Part shown: positions 8,119 through 18,188 of the stretch, in pieces
How the letters are laid out: every line of letters starts with the position of its first letter
Numbering within the stretch: position 1 is the stretch's first letter
Assembly: GCF_004359215.1 (NCBI RefSeq)
Contig: NC_090615.1
Coordinates: 1,158,467 to 1,184,817, forward strand
Reading direction: 5' to 3'
Length of the DNA stretch: 26,351 nucleotides
Source of the DNA: Bremia lactucae
Lineage: Eukaryota; Oomycota; Peronosporomycetes; Peronosporales; Peronosporaceae
Notes under the pieces: generated by a model
What the model saw: the letters and a program-made list of their open reading frames with translations, nothing else
The model's database searches: none
Told to the model about the DNA's origin: nothing
Program-made: the position numbers and the translations under genes

Positions 8119-9401
8119 TTATTTGCCAAAATTAATTCCTTGAATTATGGATAGCGTAGCGCTAATCGCAAACAACAAACCCGCCCCAAGAGGAAACTTA
8201 AAAATAACAATAAGCGCAATCCCGCACAGCCCAACATTAAAAGCTGCTCCTGGTATTACTAATTTCCACAGCGGAAGATTTTGGCGGACGCACTGCTCAC
8301 CTTCAAACGACCCAGTTTCGTAAAAACATCGAAGACGCTCTTCTTTTTCGGCAAATCGATGCTTGAGCCTATTGTCACACCACCTTCAGACAACAACCGG
8401 CGCACAATACACAATTACATTACCAGAGGTCCATGTAACCCTTGTGAACCATCAGCCTTGACCGGTGGTATCGCTTTACATGCAGATGCACTTCAATTGG
8501 AAATTGCCCCCACAAAAATCGCACCTACAACGGTCATCAAAGCACTTAGTTCTAATTTGCACGATAATCACCAGAACTAAGCAATTTGTACCGGTGATGG
8601 TCGAATACCGTTCATGAGTTCCAAATACGCCACTGTGAGGTCCACAACATAATCCGGATCCATGTGATCAATACAAAGTTCAAATCCCTTCACTCGGGGC
8701 TGCAGGACATAATTCCATGCCGCTTCCCCCTGCTTTTCGGCAAATTCGTGACTTTTTTTAAGCGTCGTATCACACAGTGCCGTTCCTTCAGGAAACATGG
8801 CTAACCAGAATCCCCTCTCGGCAGTCTTATACGACCGAATCGCTTCACTTAGACGCTTCTCGTCTGAAGCCCAATTTCGATTAATATATGGATATTGCAA
8901 CAACAGCATGGCCCAACCGGCACCAGGAGCGTATCGAATGACACTTTTTAGCATTACTCGAACACGGTCGTGAACGTTAAGGCGGATTGCCAGGTTCCAA
9001 AAAAAGATCCAGTCCACTTCGCTTCGATGATTGCAAATCAAGAGCACGCACTCTTGCGATTTGAATTCGAGCTTCTCGTCTCCAGTGACGACTAGATTAA
9101 CGCCTCCTACTAGCTCCAAATATCCACTAAGCATGGCAAAATAGTTGCCTTCTAAAAAATGAAATGCTAAAGTACAGCTGCGATGCGAGAGCAAGTGACT
9201 CCAGCGTAGAATTGTCAGCGGCCAGAGCAAGAACGTAGCATTCAAGAAAGCGCTTAGCACCACAAGAAGGACGAAGCTGCTGCCAATGACACATCCGGAC
9301 AACGTCCAGGAAGTCTTAAATCTGTTGCTTGGTAGCACAGCCGGATCGTTTTCACGCTCCAATACGTGGTCACTACTAGAATGTTGATCTTTCTGATTCA
9401 T
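8119..9401 (-). CDS. Lysophospholipid/1-acylglycerol-3-phosphate acyltransferase, three exons
   Basis: A glycerolipid acyltransferase (PlsC/LPLAT superfamily) that would transfer acyl-CoA to a lysophospholipid in ER-type membranes. The spliced model is exon 1 9401-8592, exon 2 8524-8424 and exon 3 8368-8119, giving 386 residues, the usual length for the eukaryotic AGPAT/LCLAT group. It has an N-terminal hydrophobic region (about 38-65), the catalytic H-x4-D box NHRSEVD at 124-130 and FPEGT at 203-207, followed by A where R is usual. Unspliced, the frame stops after 274 residues. Exon 2 supplies the family's VHLHVKRYH segment, and exon 3 supplies RFAEKEERL and the C-terminal membrane region. 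A TCACTTG initiator-like sequence lies about 40 nt upstream (9445-9439). The exact acyl acceptor is unknown. Confidence 0.85.
8369..8423 (-). other. Intron 2 of the acyltransferase gene (55 nt)
   Basis: Minus strand: donor GTAATG, acceptor CAATAG. It splits a TGG tryptophan codon (TG before, G after), giving ...MDLWLKHRFAEKEER across the junction, the expected family pattern. Its length is typical of very short oomycete introns. Confidence 0.82.
8525..8591 (-). other. Intron 1 of the acyltransferase gene (67 nt)
   Basis: Minus strand: donor GTACAA directly after the proline codon CCG, acceptor TTGTAG. The boundary falls between codons. The intron contains in-frame stops, and removing it continues the acyltransferase family's sequence without a break. 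Confidence 0.8.
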
Positions 9402-9616
9402 TGGAAATACTCGAATAAAGAGAGAGAAGCATTTTCGACAAGTGAAAGCGATACATCACTGTGATTTTGACTTGACGGGGTATAAGAATATACGGCAGAT
9501 TAGGAAGTGACTATGCAATTATGAAACAATATATATTGTAGCCATGTGTTGGGTGATAAACATGAGCACAAAGATTTTGCCAGTACTGATGGCTTCTGCA
9601 GATGAGTCAAGTTGAC

Positions 9617-11203
9617 TTACTTAATGGTGTTGCTGAAAAGAATAATGTTATAAACGACGCAGTAAGTGAGCAATATGACGAATGCAGCAGCGGTGAGTGC
9701 GCCAGCATAATCAGTGAAGCCTCCGTACATACGCACGAGTTGTGCGTCGAGCTTTTGAAGCGGAAGAATGAGAATGGCTACATACGCCAAACTATATGCG
9801 AAGATTGTAATACTCACGAGGACTGCAATAGACCAGCGTCGATGCGTTGTGTCTACGACGTCGTTGGATGGAAAGTACGATATACGCTGGATGGATGTTA
9901 GTAACGTGCTGGCAAAAACCTTAAAGATGGTGCCGAATGACAGCGCGAGCCCAACAACTCCTCCTTCCGAGCCTTCCTCGATGATCTCAGTAACCGGTAC
10001 GAGTACCATGAGTGCCATGATACCGTACGATATACCGGTAACTCCATTTAAGAGAATATAAATAAAAGAGCGGCGACACAAATTTGGGATCGCAAAGACA
10101 GCCATTAATCCTTGCGGAATGATGGTCATTGTTGGTGCAACAGCAAAGAGCCGTCTCCAAAGCATGTTGCGATATCTCCACCTATATAGCAATACAGTCA
10201 CGATCATGAACAAATCGTTCAAGCTCGTACTCAGTAACCATGACGCACTGTCGTTTGTGTCTGTCCACTGTCGAAACGCATTCGAGACCACCGGAAAAGA
10301 AAAATTGAGAAAAAAGGCAAAGCTCGCGATAAACACCAAGATCTTCCACACGGCCTTTTGCTTCGTGACTTTCCAGTAGCTTTCGCACTTGAATCGTAGA
10401 CTCTCTTTAAGATACGCAAGTGGTTCATCAAGACTAGTAATCACGACCACAATACTTATCACAGACAGTGACATTAACACAATGAGCAAGAGCAAAATTT
10501 CAACCTTTCGAACAACATTCTGGATCAAAAAGACAAACAGTCTGGCTGTAATTTGCCCCGCAGCCCGCACGACCAAGTAATCGGCTTGAAACACTCCTCG
10601 TCGCTCAAGGCTTTCACGTTGGGATAGTGTCACGACGACTGTATGCACGGAGCAAAAATTAATCATCGAGCCAAAGCTCACACCGCCCATGAGAAGCATC
10701 ATGACGTAGCTAAAGCTGCTGCCAATGGCTTTTTGCAAATCTTCTGCAAAGAGACAACCAAAGCCAATAATCGCTAGACACAGGAGACTAAAGGTCATGC
10801 CCACGACCATGTAAGACTTGCGTCGGGAGCCCCAAAGTGGCATGGCGTCGGCGTAGAGCCCCACAAAGAACGCCATGGCTGCAGGCACCTCTACAAGTCG
10901 GTCCATGGCCTCGATCTGATCGTCGTTGAGCTGTAGTTTAATGCTTATTAGTGGCAATAGACCGTAGCGAACGCCAATGTAAATGAACGCAGACGTGAAT
11001 GTAGCGGCGACGAGACCAAGAAATTCCGTCGAGAAGAAGTGCACCAGGCCTCCTGGACGCAATCCACCATACATGTCGTAGTTGTAGAACGCTGGTCCTG
11101 CCACAAAGCGATTTGGCGTGAGCATTGCGGACGACGGAATGGCATCCACGGATTCGACGCGGACTTGATCTGGGGACATCAATGGATAAAGGCAAGATGC
11201 CAT
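9617..11203 (-). CDS. BT1/folate-biopterin-transporter-like membrane carrier (second paralogue)
   Basis: A 528-residue polytopic membrane protein of the same kind as the 5481-7235 product. A shorter polar N-terminus (about 55 residues) is followed by roughly 12 hydrophobic segments. The signature loop ADAMPLWGSRRKSYMVVG at 119-136 matches the BT1/FBT D-x-x-P-x-x-G-x-R-R-K-x-Y pattern. The end of the protein (KLDAQLVRMYGGFT plus a last helix) aligns with KLEAQQFRVFGGFS of the other carrier, so both derive from a common ancestor. The acyltransferase starts 215 bp downstream and separates the two. Substrate unknown; general carrier assignment is fairly sure, a folate or pterin role is only a family-level possibility. 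The upstream ATG at 11203 gives the longest sensible protein. Confidence 0.78.
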   Translation of the reverse strand: MASCLYPLMSPDQVRVESVDAIPSSAMLTPNRFVAGPAFYNYDMYGGLRPGGLVHFFSTEFLGLVAATFTSAFIYIGVRYGLLPLISIKLQLNDDQIEAMDRLVEVPAAMAFFVGLYADAMPLWGSRRKSYMVVGMTFSLLCLAIIGFGCLFAEDLQKAIGSSFSYVMMLLMGGVSFGSMINFCSVHTVVVTLSQRESLERRGVFQADYLVVRAAGQITARLFVFLIQNVVRKVEILLLLIVLMSLSVISIVVVITSLDEPLAYLKESLRFKCESYWKVTKQKAVWKILVFIASFAFFLNFSFPVVSNAFRQWTDTNDSASWLLSTSLNDLFMIVTVLLYRWRYRNMLWRRLFAVAPTMTIIPQGLMAVFAIPNLCRRSFIYILLNGVTGISYGIMALMVLVPVTEIIEEGSEGGVVGLALSFGTIFKVFASTLLTSIQRISYFPSNDVVDTTHRRWSIAVLVSITIFAYSLAYVAILILPLQKLDAQLVRMYGGFTDYAGALTAAAFVILLTYCVVYNIILFSNTIK

Positions 11204-11470
11204 ACGAGAGGTTCAACTTTGAATACAGATGATCGGAGATGGGTCATGGCTTCGAAAGAGTGTTGGTGGGCAGGAGCGGTAGAGTTGTGGTCTTTTAGAG
11301 GTACGGGTTGTTTACTCATCAGTGGTTCTTTTATTTTAATGATGCAAGAGACAAATATAGAACGATGCCTTCTTGCTTTCTCGTTTATCGTACTTGATTA
11401 CAACGAAACCCAATCGAAGTGGAATCGGTGGATTTCCGATGTAAGATTGGTGATTGTACAGCTTTAAAAA

Positions 11471-11656
11471 GTGTGACACAGCCCTAAATCGATTCTTGTA
11501 TCGCAATGGCACGGATCTACAATACTCCTTTTCACTTGCTTTTTTATGCAAGTGAAAAGGGCCAGTATTTGCCTCTTTAAGCAAGTGAAAAGGGCCAGCC
11601 AGTATTGTAGATCCGTGCCATTGCGATACAAGTATAGATTTAAAGCTGTGTCACAC
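11471..11656. mobile_element. Hairpin MITE abutting the LTR of copy B
   Basis: A 186-bp palindromic element. The termini are GTGTGACACAGC on the left and GCTGTGTCACAC on the right. Inside, a 32-bp block at 11495-11526 is the exact inverse of 11601-11632. The centre holds a smaller hairpin of CTTTTCACTTGC and GCAAGTGAAAAG, and AAGCAAGTGAAAAGGGCCAG is repeated on the right arm. It has no coding capacity. I see no clean target-site duplication, because the right end runs directly into the LTR of copy B (11657). The family is unknown. Confidence 0.6.
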
Positions 11657-12085
11657 TGTATCGTTACATGAAATTGACATATAAAGGTTGTGAATTAATA
11701 TATTATCTAAAAGGTAGATAATATTTGGAAAATATTACTTTACATGGTAATATTCTAAAGACTTATCCATTTGTAGATATAAACCATTATATCTACTTTC
11801 TCCGCGGTCCAGTTAGCGCTGGACGCGCGCAAAGAGAAAGATAGATAAGACTTTTAGTATATATTTGTATTAGCTTATAATTAAGTTGGTATTAAGTAGA
11901 TAGAAAGAAGAACCTGATTATATGAAATACAGTTTTCGTTTAACCCTCTTTGAAGTAAGTGTTTTAAAGAGAAAACTTCCTCTACACGTACTAGTGTACG
12001 TGAAGTGACGTGAGGCACCACTCGCAGTGAGGCAGTGCGAAGTGGACTTGTACTGAAGCAGTACAAGTCGTACTGCTCCGTTACA
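11657..12085 (+). repeat. 5' LTR of copy B
   Basis: It ends CCGTTACA at 12085 and is followed two bases later by the PBS. From about 11720 onward it aligns with the copy A LTR (CCGCGGTCCAG, AAAGAGAAAGATAGATAAGA and the GACTTGTACTGAAGCAGTACAAGTC hairpin at 12044-12068). The first 60-70 bp differ from A, so the 5' boundary next to the MITE is less certain. Confidence 0.75.
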
Positions 12086-12087
12086 CC

Positions 12088-12106
12088 TGGTAGCACTTTG
12101 TAGTCC
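12088..12106 (+). other. Putative primer-binding site of copy B
   Basis: Identical to the copy A site, TGGTAGCACTTTGTAGTCC, two nucleotides after the LTR end. Confidence 0.55.
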
Positions 12107-12135
12107 GTCCAAGGACCACATTTCCTTCATCTAAC

Positions 12136-13276
12136 ATGAACATGTTAAATGATTACGGAAACATGCATCACGTTTCGCGTGATAGCAACATCTTTCTAAG
12201 TGCCATAGAAAGGAGTGCGGTGGAACGAATGAGTTCGACCGTAGGGAACGATGCTATCTTGGCCATGCTGTCCGGTTTAGACAGAAACGCCCCCCATTCA
12301 GCCATCGCCAAGTTCATACAACATGAAATTGACGAGGCTAGGAGAAGGTAGCCTTGCTTAATCAGCGAGGCTCTCAACAGGCAGAACTGCTGAGGTTACA
12401 ACAGGTACAGACCCCTGTACCTGGGAGGTCGCATACGCGTCGTCCCGAAACTCTAAAGATTGATATCTCAAAGTATAGGGGACTCGAAGAAGACTCCCTC
12501 TTAAGATGGTTTCTCGAGTTGGACGATACCATAAGGGCTCGTCACATCGTCAACGAGCAAATGCAAGTCGCATTTGCTCAATCAAATCTGGCAGGTCGTG
12601 CCAAAACTTGGGCACTAGGCCTGAAGTGTCGCGACCCATGTGTGTTTGGGTCGCTAGAGGCTCTTAAAGCCCGGCTCAAACAGACGTTTGAACCGCCAAG
12701 GGCTGAGTTCAGAGCTCGATCAAAGCTTCTGAAACTCAAGCAAGGCAAGCGTGATGTTCACGCATATGCCCAGCACATACGACTCTTAGCGAGGTGGATT
12801 GCAAACAACCCAGTTCATGCACACACGTTGATTTTGGTGTTCATGCAAGTTTTTACGGATGGTCCCGTAAAGCACCTGTTCCGCTTGGAACTGGATACGC
12901 TTGAAGAAGCAATATCCGTTGCGGAATAGGAGGACTTTAGCTTGAGACAGGCATGGCTAGTTTGTCGTCATATCGTCTCTAAAACAACACTAACTGGGAG
13001 GTCCAGAACCCATGGATCTCTCTTATGACGAAAGCGAGAAACCTCGCTTTTCGAGCAATAAGCGATTGCAGCAATGCCATCGCTGCCAAAATTAGGACAC
13101 TACGCTCATGAGTGTAGTGCTCCATGCCCAGCACCGAAAGGTACTGAACGTAATTTTGGACCGTATGCTAAAAAGGGCAACGGTCGCGGGTCCGACATTG
13201 TTGCGAAATCGCAACAGCGAGGCGGACCGCCAAAAAACGTCGGTGTCAGTAGGGGCGCAACGCCCTACTGATCCAG
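12136..13276 (+). pseudogene. gag: Gag pseudogene of copy B
   Basis: Gag begins at ATG 12136 and reads about 71 codons (MNMLNDYG...) to a stop at 12349-12351. A frameshift near 12340 moves the rest to the next frame, which runs through RRPETLKIDISKYRG (matching copy A) to 12929, where a CAG of copy A is TAG. After more damage the zinc-knuckle stretch reappears from about 13065, with one indel inside the knuckle (KLGHYAHEC survives in one frame). The C-terminal basic tail leads to the slippery site at 13232-13238. At least three separate lesions make it non-functional. It preserves the N-terminal quarter that copy A lost and so shows the family's full Gag layout. Confidence 0.85.
13232..13271 (+). 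promoter_or_regulatory. Candidate -1 frameshift signal, copy B
   Basis: Heptamer A_AAA_AAC (13232-13238) in the CCA-AAA-AAC gag register, 7-nt spacer, then TCAGTAGGG (13246-13254) pairing with CCCTACTGA (13263-13271). It matches the copy A signal apart from the last heptamer base and a one-base shorter spacer. That missing base also moves the TAG out of the gag frame here. Confidence 0.55.
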
Positions 13277-13740
13277 CAACCTCAAGAGAATTTGCAAATC
13301 TCTTGTTAAAGCTTCTCCAGACACACAATCGTTAAGTGTCTCTGCACCTGGTGATGAGGGATCCCTCATCACCTGGAAATTAAAAGTGACAAATCATTTG
13401 TTACTTAGAGCCCTTGTGGACTGCGGACCGTCGAAAAACTTTATATGTCGCCAGTCACTAGAGCGTCGTAGGCTCAAATATGTTGAGCGCAACATCCCTC
13501 CAACGAGGATGACGGTGCGTCTAGCGATAGGCGCATCGATAACAGTAATGAAACGCGTAGTGAAATTTCACTACACATAAAAATAATTACAGTACGACGA
13601 CGATTTTATCGTACCGGATTTGTATGAAAAATTTGATGTCATCCTAGGTTTACCTTGGCTCAGAAAATATGAGCCAAGAATTAGCTGGCAGCATTGATCC
13701 TTAGAAAGGAGTATAGCCTGCACAGGCATGGACAGCGTTT
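13272..13740 (+). pseudogene. Protease pseudogene of copy B
   Basis: Retropepsin remains. VDCGPSKNF at about 13416-13442 corresponds to the D-C-G-A-S active-site block of copy A, with P replacing A. A later stretch at about 13630-13695 reads KFDVILGLPWLRKYEPRISW, the typical C-terminal ILG-x-PW-L block of gypsy proteases. In-frame stops (for example near 13335 and 13578) break it. The match ends near 13740, at the border with the minus-strand element D. Confidence 0.8.
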
Positions 13741-14330
13741 TTTAACGCAAACTCGATCACAAGAGCATTGATCTCCAACGCTTCGGCGTCTCTGCACCCC
13801 TTCTCTAAAAATTCTTAAATGGCGCGAGTAACACGCTTAGTTTGACAATCGATCTTTTGAAAATCCGCTTGTGACATGTCCAGTCTAGGGTCATTTACCC
13901 GGAAGATCGACTTTCAAAAGCTATGTGCAAATCTGGTGTCTCTATCAGAGCCAATCGCCACTGAAAAAGCCGTGTTGTCGAAATGCAGATAAATTTCCAG
14001 CACCCAGCGAGTGAGCTAACTGGCAGTAATGTCGTTACGTGGGCCGAGTATTTTAAGTCGTTTGTACGTCTCACATCTGCGCACATCGGTGCTCACCCAA
14101 TAATAGAGTTTCGGTCACAAATAAATATAGCTCACTGAGACGTAAGTCTTCTCTCGACCGGATGACCGCTAAACCTCACAGAAAATTCGATATTCAGTTT
14201 ATCATCGTAAAAAACTACGATGCGTGAAGGATGCCCACATCAATGAATAGTAAAATAGGCTTTTATTAAAGAGTATCGATGTAATTCAGCACGCAATCGT
14301 GCCGACAATTAAAGATCCGGTTCTTTAAAA
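13740..14330 (-). pseudogene. Integrase remnant of element D
   Basis: Minus-strand fragments resemble gypsy integrase: a piece at 14086-13895 with VSSLAGCWKF, corresponding to the usual L-P-V-P-T-G-C-W block just before the catalytic core, and near 13800-13750 a piece with AETPKRWRSMLL, corresponding to the A-P-K-R-W-x-x-M-L-P block near the end of the core. Much of the core between them is missing or unreadable. It ends abruptly where copy B begins on the other strand. Confidence 0.6.
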
Positions 14331-15620
14331 TCAATCATTTATTTTGAGAGCATGGAGCAAAGCTAAACACTGCTCATCTTTGGCATAGGCCACCCGGATT
14401 AGTGCTGGCGACGACAAAGGCGTAGCATGAGCAAGCTCATGATCGGGTTTGTGTGATAACGCATCATCTAAGGTATTTTGCTTTCCCGGATGATACTTCA
14501 CCTCAAAGTTATATTTATGAATAATGAAGGCCACCGGTCCACCCACTGCGATATATTTTTATATAATCTGAAATTTAAGGCGATTGAGCCCAGTACGTTA
14601 AGATACATGATATGGATAGATCGCAAACGGCTTGGATCCAACGGATGCACTCTGGATTTGTCGAAAGCACATTTCACAGCAAATCGCTCTCTCTCATAAA
14701 CTAAATTGATATATTCTGCAGCTTTAAAATGACTAGACTTGAACGCAATGACACGTTTAAGCCCCCTTACAAGTTTATGTAATAGCATACTGCCTATGCC
14801 AATGTTGAATCAGTCACAGGCGACAACTAAAGGTCGATCAGGATCGAGCAGAGCCATAACCGGGCATATAATAGAATCTCCTATATTGCTTCGAGAAGCG
14901 TCGTCTTCAGTGCTAATTCCGTATCAATCCGCATCCTTCTTTAGCATTTACCTTAGCAGGATTCGCTGTAAGGCCTTGCTTCCTAATGAAGTACCATAAG
15001 AAGAGAATTTCTGCCGCGCCAAAGTTGCATTGTTTTGCGTTATCATACAAATTATTTATGCGCATGCACTCGACCGCAGCTCGGAGATGGTCTATGTGGT
15101 TTTCACGTCGGACCGACCCTGCTCCGCACTTGACTATGGACAAAAAAGTCATTAAAGTAAGCATGTGCATAACCTCGTTGAGGACGGAACAGTAGCGTCA
15201 CCGGACTGTAGAATTAGCCGTAGATTTAGAAAGCCCATAAGGTATCACCAGCATCTATCGAAGCATCTCATTCGGGGTGCTTACAACTGTAGGCAAGATG
15301 TCACTAGCAAGCATGAGCAGCTGATAACAGCCATCTCGAGCGCACCGTACCCCACCTAATTGTTCTGAGGAACATTCTATATAGGACTTTGGGGTCTTTC
15401 GTGGCATAGCAGCAGCGTTATGCTTGTTGTAAGCATGCAAAATGCGTCATTTACCGTTTGGCTTTCTGACACAAATTGTCGGTGTAGATTGGGGAGACTT
15501 ACGTTTCCAGCCACGCCCTTAGCGAGAATAAACGCGAATAACGTCACACTGTTCCTTTGATAAAGTCTTGCGTGTTACGTAGTGCCTGTTGCCAGGAACA
15601 AGTCGAACTCATGACGGACA
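14331..15620 (-). pseudogene. Reverse transcriptase/RNase H remnant of element D
   Basis: Minus-strand fragments in order: PTICVRKPNGK (about 15490-15440) followed by a stop where W is expected, then RILHAYNKHNAA; GCYQLLMLASDI near 15325; NHIDHLRAAVECMRINNLYDN and QCNFGAAEI at 15110-15010; an RNase H-like piece with KRVIAFKSSHFKAAE near 14755-14710; and the connection FEVKYHPGKQNTLDDALSHKPD at 14520-14440. These are standard Ty3/gypsy RT and RNase H landmarks. The YxDD active-site region is not recognisable. Multiple stops and frameshifts make it a pseudogene. Confidence 0.8.
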
Positions 15621-16679
15621 TCTCAATCAGGAGGCAAAACTGACGGTAGATTATGATACACAGCCTCTCGAAAATTTTTAAACAACGGAATGATTGAATC
15701 TGCAGTATCCTCAAGGACCAATGATCTACTACGTGCGTTAAATGCCGCTTTGTGTTCTCGAGGACGACTTCATCCAAAAGTGATGATGGAATCAACTCAG
15801 TATAGGTCAAAATGAACACCATTTCCGATAAAATATCCAGCCTTCAATGCCTGGCCAATCTAGTTTTTAGACATTTCGTTTAAATTTAAATGAACATGGG
15901 ATGATAAGATAATGTTAAGGCTACCATCACCGTTAACGTTATTAGCCACCCCACTGACGAGTGCATATTGAAAGCTGTTTGCTAGTATCAGTATCGACGC
16001 TTTGCACATCGCAGCAATTGATTGATCTCTCTACAGTCTTTGGGAAGAAATCGCAAAACTTCATACAGGCCAAAATGTCGTTGCTCCCCAGGTAAGAATG
16101 CTTCTAAAGCTTACTCCGCTCTAAATTAAAGACGATATTCAAGTTGATATCCGATGAAGAGTTACATACCCCGCGCTCATCACTTAGCAAATTCCTACGT
16201 GTCAATCCACGTGCTTAAAGCAGGCGAAACTCGATATATCTTGGCATTCTGCCGACAATGTCATTAACGACATCAACCGAGGTGTTATCACGGCCGACAC
16301 CACACGGTAAATTTTTACGTGCCATTCCACATGCATAGAAGAAATCACACCCTTAATGACTCGGCCCTTGAACAACAATGATTTCAGCATCCGAAGATTC
16401 GCTATCTCAACGAGAATCAGTCAACGGAGTACGTGCTGTTCAACTACCCATCAATGAGCCATACTCAAGACTATTGTTTTTAACATTGAATTAAATTAAC
16501 TCAAACATTCTAATGCTCAGCACACTGTTGACGTTCTCAATTAGTGAATCACGCCAATAGCCCTTTTGTTGGCTGGCAAAGGTGGATTCATGACTAGCCA
16601 AAGCATCGCTTGGAGTAATGTGCGCTGCGCCTGGTCTTAGAGCTCCAATCAATCATGGCTCATGGCGCTGAAGTCAGGC

Positions 16680-16925
16680 CATAATTATGATTAACATACC
16701 TTGGATACAGGTCAAGGACAAGACAGCGTTCCATGCTGTCAAAGTCCGTAACTGTTACCAAGGTTCGATGCATTTTTAGGAACGGTGTCACGATTCCTAT
16801 TCGCTAAGCAAATAATGACCAAATTACCTTTATGCTTTTAAGTGCCACATCATATTGCTGATTTCCTTCAGTGAAGAGACTCCGAGCATACTTGAAAGAC
16901 GCTCCGGAGTCAATTAAAATATGAA
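16680..16925 (-). pseudogene. Retropepsin remnant of element D
   Basis: The minus strand reads LIDSGASFKYARSL near 16917-16876, a clear aspartic protease D-S-G-A active-site block, then an in-frame TAG. Near 16740 it reads DFDSMERCLVLDLYPRY, similar to the C-terminal half of gypsy proteases, ending with DWSSKTRR-like sequence. Confidence 0.65.
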
Positions 16926-16929
16926 TATG

Positions 16930-17844
16930 GCTTATCAAAGCCCTTCACAGTCTCCACGCTGTACCACGTTCTTTGTCAATAGGCACATAACATATTGGGG
17001 CTGAGCCATGTTTATCTCCACCTCGTAGAGGCTCCACAAGTCATAGTTATTTTCCAGTAGGCGCGGGGTGCCCTTCTGGGATATGCTCGTTCGAGCTTTG
17101 CGCAGATTGTGCAACGGACAAGCGTGGTGCTTATGTACGTAAAATATCGATTTTTTCTGTGCTCTTTAACAGCTTAAGGATCTGGGATGATTCTTCAACG
17201 AGGCTGGAGTCCATTGGTCGGGTCTGTTAGACAAAGTAGATTTGCTCAAAGAACTAGCCTGGCTGAAGTAAAGTTGAACACACCGTTCAACACAATATGT
17301 CTACAGCCGCTTGAAACGTAACAGGGTGGACTTGGAAGACTTCCCATTTGGCCACGCCCGTGTAAAGACCGTCCGTAAAAACCACTGGTAATGGGTAAAG
17401 CTGCATAGCAGCAACTAGAGATAGTTACGCTTGAACATAGTCCACTATGTCTTTTCTACCTTGACAATGTGCGTTCGCACACGGTAAACCTGCTTAGGTG
17501 GGGTATACACAGGAACAATTGCTGTTTCTGCGTTTCGATAAGGGGAGTATACAGATATGCCATTCTCTGGCTCTGCCAACGAGTTTACAGATGGCCAGGC
17601 CAACTCGCTGTTGCTCCGATCTGACCAGAGCCGAGTTCTTGGCCTTATTCACGTCTCTGATCCAATAAAATAGTTTTTTTCCGTTGCCCTCGTATGGCTT
17701 ATCGCTTCCGAGCATCGCGGAGCTATCTAGCCCTTGAGCCAGAAAGTCGCATTGGCTTAAGAAGTCACGTAGTTCTATACAACTACAGTTAGTATTGTTA
17801 ACGATAGTCGTGTAAGCTCGTAGAGCGTATCTAGTCTCGTTCAA
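16930..17844 (-). pseudogene. gag: Gag remnant of element D
   Basis: An open stretch at 17844-17494 (116 codons) contains FLAQGLDSSAMLG and QQRVGLAICKLVGRAREWHI, the latter resembling the retrotransposon Gag capsid pattern G-x-A-x-x-W. Near 17140-17090 a degraded HKHHACP followed by a basic stretch may be a former zinc knuckle. Everything between is interrupted. Confidence 0.55.
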
Positions 17845-18188
17845 GGGATTAATTGATATTTAGAATCAAGTGGCAATACTGCGTAAGAGCTAATGCCTTG
17901 AGAAGAATTTAACTTTTAGGGATCACAGCACAAGTTTTAGTAAGGCTCAGAACGCTTTTAGATCAAAAGGGAACTGAACCATATTTATATTTTTAAATGT
18001 TAAGTACCCAGCCCTTAATAAATCTTAATATAGATTGGCCACCATGTCTCTTTCTGGAGATCGCCGATACGAGTGTCGAATACAAAATACAATGAATATA
18101 CTAATATTAACTATATTGTTAAACAGGCAATATTGCTCGTAGTATGTATCACATCACATTAATCGTTATAAAGCCGTGTATACAGATA

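Larger units (their letters stand above)
11657..13740 (+). mobile_element. Ty3/gypsy retrotransposon copy B (same family as A, inverted), decayed
   Basis: Plus strand: LTR (11657-12085), PBS (12088-12106), gag remains and protease remains to about 13740, where the sequence switches to an oppositely oriented element. Gag and protease translations match copy A closely. B keeps the N-terminal gag segment that A has lost but carries a frameshift, a nonsense codon and further indels. The reverse transcriptase half is absent. Confidence 0.88.
13740..18188 (-). mobile_element. Decayed Ty3/gypsy element D (gag, protease, RT/RNase H, integrase remnants)
   Basis: Read on the minus strand, gag, protease, reverse transcriptase, RNase H and integrase fragments follow each other in the canonical Ty3/gypsy order from about 17850 down to 13740. 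All are riddled with stops and frameshifts, so this is the oldest copy in the window. Stretches between the fragments (for example 15850-16650) hold no recognisable domain. The LTR at 18189-18690 could be its 5' LTR in minus orientation, but no primer-binding site is seen next to it. Confidence 0.8.

Noticed and set aside
8281..8580. 99-codon plus-strand open frame
   Set aside because: It lies antisense to exons 2 and 3 and the introns of the acyltransferase, which explain the sequence better.
8577..8592. Apparent truncation of the acyltransferase by an early stop
   Set aside because: The stop lies in a short GT-AG intron; the downstream exons complete the protein.
11039..11467. 142-codon plus-strand frame overlapping the second transporter's start
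   Set aside because: The transporter on the minus strand has the membrane-segment pattern and family motif; the plus frame has neither.
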